A program made the position numbers and the translations under genes. From contig NZ_JANUCS010000005.1 of the NCBI RefSeq assembly GCF_024808815.1, positions 1-64,000 of the forward strand: a stretch of DNA of 64,000 nt, written 5' to 3'. Below the pieces are notes generated by a model, which was given only the letters and a program-made list of their open reading frames with translations, was not told the origin of the DNA and ran no database searches. The first letter of the stretch is position 1. Each line of letters starts with the position of its first letter. Shown here piece by piece: positions 34,653 to 43,479 of this stretch. Origin of the DNA: Methanosalsum natronophilum. GTDB lineage: Archaea; Halobacteriota; Methanosarcinia; Methanosarcinales; Methanosarcinaceae.

Positions 34653-35609
34653 ATGAGATACAAAAAGAAACTTAAACTAATTGTTATTGCAGCAATAGTT
34701 CTGTTAATTCTAAGTGTCTCAATTATAGTTGGGAGTAGTTACCTGAACCATCAATATTTAATGGATAAGGAAAAAGAAAACTATCCTGCTCCAGGAAATC
34801 TAGTTGATGTAAATAATGATGGAAATAAGGTGCATGTTTATGCACAAGGTGAAGGAAACAAAACACTTGTTTTCATGTCAGGACTTGGAACTAGTTCCCC
34901 ATTATATGATTTTAAGGTCCTTTACAAAAATTTAGCACAAGATAATAGAATCATAGTAGTAGAACGTGCTGGGTACGGTTGGAGTGATATCACTTCTACA
35001 CCAAGGGATATTGATACTATACTGGAAGAAACCCGTAAGTCACTGATACTTTCTGAAGAAGAGCCACCATACATTTTAGTTCCACATTCTATTGCTGGTT
35101 TGGAAGCATTATATTGGGCTACACTTTACCCTGAAGAGGTTGAGACCATTATAGGATTAGATCCTTTAGTTCCAGGTTATTATCAACAAACAAAAGAAAA
35201 ACCCTCATTTTCATATATCATAACTATACTAGCACGTACAGGCCTCATGAGAGAACAACCAGATGTTTTTAGTGAAAATTTTCCTGCTATGAAAAAAGGT
35301 CATTTGACAGAATATGATGCCAAAGTCGCTAAAACGATATTTTATCGACGTGTCCATACGGAGAATATGAGGGAAGAAGGAGCTATGCTACCAGTTAATT
35401 CTCATATAGTTAAAGAGCAAGGAATACCTGAAATACCATTCCATGCATTTATTTCCAGTGAAAATGAAAATATTTATTGGGAAAAAACCATAACTTCTTA
35501 TGTAAATGCTACTGGAGGTGAATATTTCATTTTAGATGCTGGCCATTACATTCACCTTGATGAACCCGATCTTATACCAGAAAAAGTCAGGACATTGATT
35601 AAGACATGA
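34653..35609 (+). CDS. membrane-anchored alpha/beta hydrolase
   Basis: An N-terminal signal-anchor helix (KLKLIVIAAIVLLILSVSIIVGSSYL) is followed by an alpha/beta-hydrolase domain: FMSGLGTSSPLYDF (oxyanion region), ERAGYGWSD, the nucleophile elbow VPHSIAGLEALYWA, and the catalytic His in DAGHYIHLDEP. The first Gly of the usual G-x-S-x-G is Pro. The substrate is unknown. The catalytic domain probably faces outward. It lies in the accessory segment and looks bacterial-like, so transfer is possible. Confidence 0.85.
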   Translation: MRYKKKLKLIVIAAIVLLILSVSIIVGSSYLNHQYLMDKEKENYPAPGNLVDVNNDGNKVHVYAQGEGNKTLVFMSGLGTSSPLYDFKVLYKNLAQDNRIIVVERAGYGWSDITSTPRDIDTILEETRKSLILSEEEPPYILVPHSIAGLEALYWATLYPEEVETIIGLDPLVPGYYQQTKEKPSFSYIITILARTGLMREQPDVFSENFPAMKKGHLTEYDAKVAKTIFYRRVHTENMREEGAMLPVNSHIVKEQGIPEIPFHAFISSENENIYWEKTITSYVNATGGEYFILDAGHYIHLDEPDLIPEKVRTLIKT

Positions 35610-35785
35610 AATGAGATACAACGCCAATCAGTCCAAAGCTAAATAGCTACTCGTTTCATTCATCTATCTTTAGTTCCTACATAGATTTAAAACTGAGTAT
35701 AGTTTTTGATAATTTAGTTTTTAGTTAGCATGAAATATCAGTAGCTAATTCAGATTAACTATTCACTTCTCAATAATCGTTTAAT

Positions 35786-36478
35786 CCTAAGTTTGCCAGT
35801 TTAAACTATTTTTGATTAAATATTACTAATTTTTGTCGGAAAATGAGTTTGCCAGTTCAGCTAATTTTGTTGATTTTACTATGATTTTAGCCACTTTGGA
35901 CTCAATATTAGTGTATTTATTGCATCAAAATTAGAATAAATGAACTTTTTTACCTTCTTTTTAGCAAAATCTACGGTAACTGTCAAATTCAATAAGCTTT
36001 TTTTTATGAATTTTGTTGATGTAGATTTGAGTTCTTTGAACTCAAACCGCATCAACGAGATAAATAACTGTGCTATGAACCCAATGATAATAGCTCCATA
36101 GATGCTAGCATCCGACCATACTCGTAATGGTTTTATTTCCATCTCTTTCTTGAGCGAATGAATGATTTTTTCCACGGGATCTTTTTTGCGCTCGATTTGA
36201 AGAGCATCTTTTGCTATCAAATTCTTGCTTAATCCACTTATGAGCTTTGTTTATACTGAAATTATACTTGTTGCTATCTATTCCATTCTTCTCATGCTTT
36301 CCAAAAACAGTAGAAAAATCAAGTGATTCATAGAAGTAATCAACTGCTAAAATGGTTCCAATAGGAAATGATATATTTTCATTTGGCTTAATTGTGTTTG
36401 TTCTTAGTTTTTGGTGCATTTTTATCGAATAATACAAAGCCAAGAACACTTTTATTATTTATGACTGGCAAACTTAGG
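35786..36478 (-). mobile_element. deleted IS1634-like element with 15-bp inverted repeats
   Basis: CCTAAGTTTGCCAGT (35786-35800) and its exact reverse complement ACTGGCAAACTTAGG (36464-36478) bound 693 bases. The flanks TTTAAT (35780-35785) and TTTCAT (36479-36484) differ at one of six positions, like a decayed target duplication. Inside are the two ends of a transposase gene with the middle missing. A second copy of the repeat core, AGTTTGCCAGTT, lies at 35846-35857. Family assignment is from the transposase fragments; the element is non-autonomous. Confidence 0.85.
35879..36449 (-). pseudogene. transposase remnant (IS1634-like), deleted and frameshifted
   Basis: Residues near the right end (PIGTILAVDYFYESLDFSTVFGKHEKNGID, then NFSINKAHKWI) match the N-terminus expected of IS1634-type transposases. 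The left part (KKDPVEKIIHSLKKEMEIKPLRVW...GFIAQLFISLM) matches the C-terminus, including the DDE-family Glu region. The central catalytic portion is absent. The two parts lie in different frames, changing near 36215-36220. Intact relatives are over twice this size, so the gene is dead. Confidence 0.85.
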
Positions 36479-36583
36479 TTTCATTGATTGTGCCTGATAT
36501 TAGAAAATATCATGTCTGTTTTTGCTTAAAAAATAATATGATAGAAATCCTATAAGCCTCCTCAATCATATCAATATTGCAAT

Positions 36584-37977
36584 TTATACATACTCTTTCT
36601 CGAACTCAATCGTATAAACAGTGCCTTGAGACCCATTTATTTGCAAATTTCCGTTTAATTGTAAAACTAACATGTCTACTAAGTTTAATCCTAAAGAATC
36701 AGTATTATTAGAATCAAATTTTTCTTGAGACATTCCTATACCGTCATCACTGACAGTTAATTTATAATTAGTTCCACAATCTTTAAAAATTATTGAAATC
36801 GAGCCTTCCGATCTGTTAGGAAATGCATGTTTTAATGAATTTGTAACTAGTTCATTTAAAATCAGTGATAATGGAACAGTTTCGTCCATGCTAAGTTCAA
36901 TCTCGTCAATATCCAGGTCAAGATTGATCTTCATATCCTGTGCCTTATATGCATCGATAATATCTTTAACAAGAGCACTAATATAATCAGACATTTCAAT
37001 ACTACCGAGATGATGAGATTCATATAATTTTTTATGGGCTAGTAACATTGCTTTAACACGTGCTTGACTCTCTCTGAATGAATTCTTTACATCTTCATCT
37101 TCAAATTTCCTAGCCTGCATATTAAGTAAGCTCATAATAACTTGCAGATTGTTCTTTACACGGTGATGTACTTCTTTAAACAGTAGTTTTTTCTTTTCAA
37201 GTTCTTCTAATCGTTTTCTTTCAGTTATATCTATCATGAATCCGCGTAGCTTTGATGGTGTGCCATTATCCATCTCTACATTAACTACATCATGTATCCA
37301 TACAGTTGACCCATCTTTTTTTAGGAACCTGTACTCAAATTTATGTGCTTCCCCTTTACCTGTACATTCATTACAATAGTTCACAGCCCAGTCTCTATCG
37401 TCGGGATGGATATGTTCAGCCCAAAAATCCAAACCTGACCATTCATCTGGTGTATAACCTAGAATTGTTTCTACTTGAGGTGCTATATATGTCCATTCAT
37501 CCGCTGAACATCATATTCCCATAAAATAGCGTCAGTAGATTCTGCAAGTTTCCTATACTTCTCTTTACTTGACCTTAATTCTAGCTGTGCTAATTTTTTC
37601 TCTGTTATGTTTTCGTGATATATCACGATATTATCCTGACCTTTACATCTACTAGCATGCATCAAAAACCATCTTTTTTCTTCCGGGGAGTGACATGGAT
37701 ACTCCAACTCAAATCTGTCACGATTACCTTCTATAAGATCCAAGAGGCCATTATACGCTAAATTTGCAGTATCATCTTCGTCCTCAAAAATTGCCCTTTT
37801 AGTTACTTCTAGATAATTTGAACCTATCTCACTATTGATAAGGTCAGGATTCCCGTTATCAACTGCAAAGTCTATCCATTTATTGTTATAGTTCAAAATA
37901 TTACCAGAATTATCTAACAGTACAATGTTCAGGTCAAAGTTATCAAGTATAGTTCTACTGAAATTAGCTGGGTCCAT
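36584..37977 (-). pseudogene. PAS-PAS sensor histidine kinase (HisKA_2), frameshifted
   Basis: Upstream part (37483-37977): a PAS domain from residue 1 and the start of a second (KYRKLAESTDAILWEYDV). Downstream part: WTYIAPQVETILGYTPDEW, then PAS/PAC (HPDDRDWAVNY...DITERKR), the phosphoacceptor HHRVKNNLQVIMSLLNMQ, and an HATPase with N-box NELVTNSLKHAF and G-box DDGIGM. The frame changes between 37486 and 37510, since a TGA bounds the second frame and a TAG the first. One missing or extra base restores a kinase of about 465 residues. It has no transmembrane helix. A sequencing error cannot be excluded. Confidence 0.85.
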
Positions 37978-38133
37978 ATTATCCTTAAAGCTGTACTTTA
38001 TATAATGAATTCAAAAATTATAGAGAAAATATTTTAAACTGAAAGTATGTTAATTTAGGTTATATAATTCCAAATATTTAGTTCTTCTTTAATAAGCAAA
38101 CTATAATAACTACTTAATCCCTATACAATCATT

Positions 38134-38367
38134 ATGTTCATGAGTGAATTTGTTGCAGTACCAAACTTTATATTCCTATTCTTTGGGATATTCATTGTTG
38201 GAACCCTGTTTTGGTTATGGATGCTTATAGATTGTGCTGTAAATGAGACAACTCAAGGTAACGAGAAAGTGGTTTGGATCATAATAATAGTATTCACACA
38301 TTTATTAGGTGCTATTGTTTATTACTTGGTACGCAGACCTAAACGCAAGCAAACGCTTGGCAACTAA
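38134..38367 (+). CDS. small membrane protein, PLDc_N-like
   Basis: A 77-residue protein with two hydrophobic helices (FIFLFFGIFIVGTLFWLWMLIDCAV; VVWIIIIVFTHLLGAIVYYLV) and a basic end (RRPKRKQ). The pattern of a first helix ending WLWMLIDC and the second reaching GAIVYY is that of the phospholipase-D-nuclease N-terminal family, small proteins of unknown role. The start may be ATG 38134 or 38140. The next gene begins 22 bases beyond its end. Confidence 0.78.
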   Translation: MFMSEFVAVPNFIFLFFGIFIVGTLFWLWMLIDCAVNETTQGNEKVVWIIIIVFTHLLGAIVYYLVRRPKRKQTLGN

Positions 38368-38389
38368 AGTTGAACAGGTTGTCAATAAA

Positions 38390-38848
38390 ATGAATTCAAG
38401 AAATTTATTCATTGCTATAATGCTAATAATAATTACTATATTAGCAGTCTTACTTATAATCTCTATTGGAGGGTATTTAAGTTACACCCACGAACCACAA
38501 CCACATCATCACGAGACATACATTCATATTTTTCCAGAAACTCATGTTTATGGTACTGATAATGTCACTTTCATGTATACACCAAATATTGGTAGAACAT
38601 TAATAGTTACATATACAGTAACTGAAATAGAATCCGATAATGTCCACAACATAATTGAAACGGTTGAAAGGCAGGAACATGAGCTAGATCCTCTAAATCC
38701 ATTAAAAATAGAAGTGGAGCCAAGAGAAATAGGACACAAATACCAAGTTGAAATGACAGTTGAAGATATGAACAATAATATTATACACAGATCAACAATG
38801 TCTGCAAGGATTCCAGATGAACAAGACAATTTTATTTCTAATCCTTAG
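38390..38848 (+). CDS. membrane-anchored exported protein, unknown function
   Basis: From ATG 38390 (AGGTTG about 9 bases upstream) there are 152 residues. An N-terminal helix (LFIAIMLIIITILAVLLIISIGGYL) is followed by a His-rich stretch (HEPQPHHHETYIHIF) and a beta-rich extracellular domain (YTPNIGRTLIVTYTVTEIE). The five histidines near residues 36-45 could bind a metal. The frame extends upstream to 38309 inside the previous gene without a site. I recognise no family. Confidence 0.65.
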   Translation: MNSRNLFIAIMLIIITILAVLLIISIGGYLSYTHEPQPHHHETYIHIFPETHVYGTDNVTFMYTPNIGRTLIVTYTVTEIESDNVHNIIETVERQEHELDPLNPLKIEVEPREIGHKYQVEMTVEDMNNNIIHRSTMSARIPDEQDNFISNP

Positions 38849-38923
38849 AGTTCTTGATAACCTCTGCCTATTGAGTAAAAAATAAATAAAATTAAACTGC
38901 ATATTTCACTTGGTGTACTAAAA

Positions 38924-39226
38924 ATGAAAAAATCCACTATCAATTTTATAGTTGCATCTTTAATGTTTCTAGTTCTTATGGGGTTAATTGGCTCAGGACT
39001 TTCCCTGTGGCTGGTAATGCATGTGTATGAAACCATCCATTTATTCTTGGGATCTGTGATGGTTATTCTTGTTTTGATTCATTTGTACCTACACAAAACA
39101 CAGATTGTAAAAATGTATGAAAGACTCATACCTGATCCGAATAAAAGAAAAGTGATTGCTTTAGGGTATACAGTGATATGTTTAATACTTCTATCAATAT
39201 TCATTATTACACTCAATGGATATTGA
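38924..39226 (+). CDS. DUF4405-like small membrane protein
   Basis: 100 residues with three hydrophobic helices (INFIVASLMFLVLMGLIGSG; ETIHLFLGSVMVILVLIHLYLHK; VIALGYTVICLILLSIFIITL). Histidines at HLFLG and HLYLH within one helix are spaced as in families that hold haem b or similar groups, which is the DUF4405 pattern. It precedes, convergently, the gene for a secreted haem-type protein; a redox link is inference. Confidence 0.68.
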   Translation: MKKSTINFIVASLMFLVLMGLIGSGLSLWLVMHVYETIHLFLGSVMVILVLIHLYLHKTQIVKMYERLIPDPNKRKVIALGYTVICLILLSIFIITLNGY

Positions 39227-39287
39227 GTTTAAGTCTCTGAAAAAATTGAATGAAGAAGGAATATATTTATCCTTCCTTTACTTCATA

Positions 39288-40709
39288 TTATTTTGATCTT
39301 TTATACAAATAGATAGTTGTTGCTACCAAACCAAATAATGCAAATAATACTCCAAATCCGGGTATAGATTCTGGTTCTGGCTCCGGTTCAGGTTCAACGT
39401 CTACCGGCTCTGTAAAGCTTCTTTCAAGATCAAGACCAAACTGCCCCATAACCTCGGGAGAATGTGGTGACGACGTACCTCCTGCACGAGTACATGCAGC
39501 ACCACCCAAGGTATGAGATTCTTCATCCAAAAGGAAATCATAGCTAACCACACTTGGATAAAACAGAGTTATAGTTGTACTTGGCACTTCATTCCAGTCA
39601 GGTGTACCTGTAAAACTTACAGCTTCAATATCAGCTTCAGTTCCAATTCCAAGAGAATAGCCCCATGTGACATAATGGTCACGACCTGAAGTATCGCCAA
39701 TATGTACAGCTGGTGCTATGTAATAGATCTCACCTTCTTCAAATTTTACATCTTCTAATGCATAGCCAGTATCCAATTTTCTTACAAGTTCTACTGTCCA
39801 TAAGCCATCTTCCCATGTACCATCAGCAGTAATCTGACCACGACTTTCAGTTGGTTCTGTTAGTATTCTGCGAGGTATTGTATCGCCATCTTCCCATTCA
39901 TGTTCGGGATCAAATGGAACTGCGATATCTTCTGATAGGTAATAATAATCATTTATACCAATCTCCTTATTTTCAATGCTAGACCAGCTAAGTGCAGCAA
40001 AACCAGTTATGTCAGAGTTGAACATGTATGCTGGTTGTTCATTTTCATCGTCCCAATTTGTGTAATATGGGGATTGACCAGTATCACTGTGGCGATACTC
40101 CAAAACATATTGAGAATCTGAATATCCAATTGGATTACTTCTATGTGCTCTCCAATGTATCAGATCCAAAAAGACATTTTCTTCTCGTAACTGATCAAGT
40201 TCTTCCTGAGATACTACATTATCCCATGTAACTTCCTCACCTCTACTTTCTGGTATATATTTTCTAATATCACTAGCACCAAGAACTCCACCAAAATATT
40301 CGTGGTCACTCACCTCATCTGATGAAGGTGCATCTGGCATGAACCTGAAATCATCATGACATGCAACATAACACCCAAGTGTATCAAAGGAATTTACATG
40401 GTGGTCTCCCATTAACATTGTCATCCTATCTTCACTATATCCATCACGAACCCATTCCCCATTTTCGTATCTATAATAATCATGGAATATACCAGGATAG
40501 GCCATATCCTCAGACTCGAATTCGAATAAGAAATAGATATTTTCGTTATCATATGCTGCCTTGATCGTCAAATCAACCGTAGGTTCCTCTACAGGAACTT
40601 CGGCTGCAGCTAATGAAGTTAGTAACATCAACACCATAGTAACTAGCAACAGCTTAAAAGTTAAATTACATACCTTGTTATCTAAAAATAAAGCATTAAT
40701 TTGTTTCAT
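39288..40709 (-). CDS. secreted ethylbenzene-dehydrogenase-type haem protein with PGF-CTERM tail
   Basis: A 473-residue exported protein. The signal peptide (LTFKLLLVTMVLMLLTSLAAA) is about residues 16-36. The body matches the dimethyl-sulfoxide-reductase/ethylbenzene-dehydrogenase gamma-like haem domain in general layout (DLTIKAAYDNENIYFLFEF; LDLIHWRAHR; DGLWTVELVRKL). C113, C117 and H118 form a CX3CH motif, one residue longer than the usual haem c site. After a Pro-Glu repeat the protein ends with PGFGVLFALFGLVATTIYLYKRSK-type sorting sequence (residues 450-473), a predicted ArtA client. GAGGTG precedes the ATG. Confidence 0.83.
   Translation of the reverse strand: MKQINALFLDNKVCNLTFKLLLVTMVLMLLTSLAAAEVPVEEPTVDLTIKAAYDNENIYFLFEFESEDMAYPGIFHDYYRYENGEWVRDGYSEDRMTMLMGDHHVNSFDTLGCYVACHDDFRFMPDAPSSDEVSDHEYFGGVLGASDIRKYIPESRGEEVTWDNVVSQEELDQLREENVFLDLIHWRAHRSNPIGYSDSQYVLEYRHSDTGQSPYYTNWDDENEQPAYMFNSDITGFAALSWSSIENKEIGINDYYYLSEDIAVPFDPEHEWEDGDTIPRRILTEPTESRGQITADGTWEDGLWTVELVRKLDTGYALEDVKFEEGEIYYIAPAVHIGDTSGRDHYVTWGYSLGIGTEADIEAVSFTGTPDWNEVPSTTITLFYPSVVSYDFLLDEESHTLGGAACTRAGGTSSPHSPEVMGQFGLDLERSFTEPVDVEPEPEPEPESIPGFGVLFALFGLVATTIYLYKRSK
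39291..39362 (-). other. PGF-CTERM sorting signal
   Basis: The last 24 codons encode PGF, a hydrophobic helix (GVLFALFGLVATTIYLY) and a short basic end (KRSK). A PEPEPEPES linker precedes it. This tripartite form is recognised by archaeosortase A, encoded at 23414-24241. Confidence 0.88.
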
Positions 40710-40992
40710 TCATTCACCTCTCTAATTAAAAAAACAAGAATTAATAGCAAAAAGTAGTGGATTGCCCACTTTACTTTTACCTACTTATAAAATTTATTTT
40801 TACTGATATATAATGTTTCGTTTTGAGGCAAATTGGGTCTTGATTCCTTTTCACAGTGATATTGTAAATATACATACACTGAAGTGACTTTAAAATAGAA
40901 AATTCTTAAATTATTTTTATTTCACATCAATTTGAAATAAGTATTTATATATATTGTTATTACGCATTCAAATTAACTCTAAAAATGGTGGT

Positions 40993-42033
40993 ATGTTGGT
41001 AATAGAATACATTTCCTATTTAGCAGCAATTGGTTATGAATCTCTACAGGAATATCTTGCAGCACATGTATTATTGTGTCTAATTCCTGCATTTTTCCTA
41101 GCTGGCGCAATTGCAGCATTATTTTCAAAGGAAACTATACTAAAGTTCTTTGGAAGAGATACACCAAAATATATTTCTTATTCCGTTGCTTCGGTTTCAG
41201 GGACGGTGCTCGCGGTCTGCAGCTGTACCGTACTTCCATTGTTTGCAGGTATTAATCGAATTGGAGCAGGAATTGGGCCGGCATCTGCATTTCTATATTC
41301 AGCACCAGCGATCAACATTCTAGCAATTGTTTATACTGCCCAAATACTTGGATTCGATCTTGGATTAGCTAGGGCTTTGTTAGCCATTCTGTTTGCGATA
41401 GTTATTGGGCTCACTATGGCCATGATATTTGAAAGAGAGAAGAGTGAAGAGACACAAATGCATTTAGAAGATAGTGGAATTGATATGAAGAGTGTTAAAC
41501 TTTTCATGTTACTGCTTGCAATAATGATATTACCAAATTTCTTTGATTCATTAGCAATAAGTTTGGTTGTAATCTCACCTCTTGTAGCCGTTACCGTATA
41601 TTATTCATTCATGTGGTTTAGTAAAGATGAACTTCGTTCCTGGATGAATGAAGTATGGTTCCTTGTAAAACAAATAGTACCTCTATTGCTTGTTGGTATT
41701 TTCTTTGCAGGAATAATTGTGGAACTGTTACCCGCCGAATATGTTGTGAGGTATGTAGGAGAGAATACCTTAGTTTCAAATCTTACAGCTGCTGTTGCTG
41801 CAGGTTTAATGTATTTCTCGACTTTAACTGAAGTACCTATCGTGGGTTCGTTAATATATCTTGGAATGGGGAACGGACCAGCACTTACCATGTTATTAGC
41901 TGGCCCTGCAGTAAGTTTACCTAACATGATAGTGATCACACGTATAATAGGTCTCAAAAAGGGATTGACATACGTCCTATTAGTTACATTAATTTCGGCA
42001 TTTGCAGGACTTATTTTTGGGTTCCTGGTATGA
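40993..42033 (+). CDS. ArsP/DUF318-type permease
   Basis: Polytopic membrane protein of about 346 residues with eight or more helices in two halves separated by a hydrophilic loop (EREKSEETQMHLEDSGID). The motif VCSCTVLPLFAG (Cys-Ser-Cys) in the first half and FSTLTEVPIVGSLIYLGMG in the second are characteristic. Relatives export organoarsenicals, but many are uncharacterised. I use ATG 40993; the frame extends upstream to 40954 without support. The CXXC thioredoxin-like gene 107 bases downstream is a common partner. Confidence 0.85.
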   Translation: MLVIEYISYLAAIGYESLQEYLAAHVLLCLIPAFFLAGAIAALFSKETILKFFGRDTPKYISYSVASVSGTVLAVCSCTVLPLFAGINRIGAGIGPASAFLYSAPAINILAIVYTAQILGFDLGLARALLAILFAIVIGLTMAMIFEREKSEETQMHLEDSGIDMKSVKLFMLLLAIMILPNFFDSLAISLVVISPLVAVTVYYSFMWFSKDELRSWMNEVWFLVKQIVPLLLVGIFFAGIIVELLPAEYVVRYVGENTLVSNLTAAVAAGLMYFSTLTEVPIVGSLIYLGMGNGPALTMLLAGPAVSLPNMIVITRIIGLKKGLTYVLLVTLISAFAGLIFGFLV

Positions 42034-42140
42034 ATTGTGATTGTGATCTAACTTCAAACATGAGAATAGAATAGCTACCATGATTGTCAGCGATTCTTAT
42101 TTAAATATGAAAATACACAAATGATAATAGGAGTGATTGG

Positions 42141-42374
42141 ATGAAAATAGAAATACTTGGAACCGGTTGTGCAAAATGCAAAATGGTACTTGAAAATGTA
42201 GAGAAGGCCGTGAATAGTGTAGGAGTTGATGCTGATATCAAGAAGATTGAAGATATAAATGATATTATGGGGTATGGAGTAATGGTCACTCCTGCGGTTG
42301 TCATTGATGGTGAAGTTAAGGTCTCCGGTAAAGTACCAAGCGAAGATGAGATTAAATCATGGCTAACAGTGTAA
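42141..42374 (+). CDS. small thioredoxin-like redox protein
   Basis: 77 residues with a thioredoxin fold and the active site GTGCAKC at residues 8-14, and a cis-Pro in MVTPAVVIDG. It belongs to the small 'redox-active disulfide' proteins often encoded beside ArsP/DUF318 permeases, as here. AGGAG lies 9 bases before the ATG. It probably supplies or accepts thiols for the permease's CSC motif (inference). Confidence 0.9.
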   Translation: MKIEILGTGCAKCKMVLENVEKAVNSVGVDADIKKIEDINDIMGYGVMVTPAVVIDGEVKVSGKVPSEDEIKSWLTV

Positions 42375-42558
42375 GTATAAGAGTACACTAAATACAGTAA
42401 AAAAACAGATTTATTTTTCCTTTATTTCTTTAATTTGGTGTTCTTAGTTCTATTTATAGTGACATATTTAATTATCTTGAGGGATATCCTATAATATAAG
42501 AATTATAGATAATTTTTTAGTAACTGCAAGTATAAAGTATAGGGAGAAGATTAGATAC

Positions 42559-43365
42559 ATGAACCGTACACAATTGATCCGAATTGTTACATTACTAGCT
42601 TTTTTGTTAATGGTTAGTGTCAATATACTAGCCAATACTTTACCAATAAACGAAGTAACAACTGGTCAAGTATCTGACTCATATCCAAACCTTTTTGCGC
42701 CTGCAGGATTCACATTCGCAATTTGGGGTCTCATCTACCTCTTATTAGCAGGATACACAGTTTACCAGCTAGGATATTTCAAAAAGAGTACAGCTGATGA
42801 GAACACTGAACTATTGAACAATGTTGGCATTCTATTCTCCATATCTTCTGTTGCAAATGCTGCATGGATATTTGCATGGCATTACCAGCAAATATTCTTA
42901 GCCTTGTTATTGATAGTTGTGATCTTGGTTTGCTTGATACTAATAAATCAAAATACAAGAAATGATATGTTTTCTTTGAATGAGAGACTTTTTATCGCTA
43001 TTCCTTTTAGCGTTTATTTTGGTTGGATCACCGTAGCTACGATTGCAAATGTTACTACATTGCTTGTAAGTATCAACTGGGATGGATTCGGAATTGCTGA
43101 ACCCACATGGACCGTGATCATAATCTTTATCGGATTTCTCATTGGAGCTACAACCATGTTGAAAAATCTCGATCTTGCCTATGGCCTAGTGATTATCTGG
43201 GCATATTCTGGAATATTATATAGACATATATCATCAGAAGGGTTTGATGGCGAATATACTTCAATCATCGCCATTACATTACTTTGTATTATTTTACTGT
43301 TAATCTCAATAATCTATATTATATATCGAAGAAGAAATAGTAATAGTGCTTATAACCAACTTTGA
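42559..43365 (+). CDS. TspO/MBR-related membrane protein
   Basis: 268 residues, seven predicted helices. FAPAGFTFAIWGLIYLLLAGY, NAAWIFAWHY and FSVYFGWITVATIANV match the tryptophan-rich extended branch of the TspO/MBR family. Known TspO proteins bind porphyrins and sense oxygen or stress; the role in this longer branch is not established. GGGAGAAG precedes the ATG by about 12 bases. The gene stands alone. Confidence 0.83.
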   Translation: MNRTQLIRIVTLLAFLLMVSVNILANTLPINEVTTGQVSDSYPNLFAPAGFTFAIWGLIYLLLAGYTVYQLGYFKKSTADENTELLNNVGILFSISSVANAAWIFAWHYQQIFLALLLIVVILVCLILINQNTRNDMFSLNERLFIAIPFSVYFGWITVATIANVTTLLVSINWDGFGIAEPTWTVIIIFIGFLIGATTMLKNLDLAYGLVIIWAYSGILYRHISSEGFDGEYTSIIAITLLCIILLLISIIYIIYRRRNSNSAYNQL

Positions 43366-43479
43366 TTGGCTTTGTACCCATTCTTTATTACTGACAATCA
43401 ATACAACTTATCCTTAAGATTGTTTGTTTCTCTGTAATTAGTAATTAGCTAACTATACAATTCTAACCTTTGTGGTATT

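Noticed and set aside
37483-37485. TAG in the sensor kinase as a pyrrolysine codon
   Set aside because: Another stop follows within a few codons in that frame, while the PAS sequence continues in a different frame; a frameshift explains the data.
42400-42558. AT-rich gap after the thioredoxin-like gene as an RNA gene
   Set aside because: No stem longer than a few pairs and no start or stop signals beyond those expected for the flanking genes.
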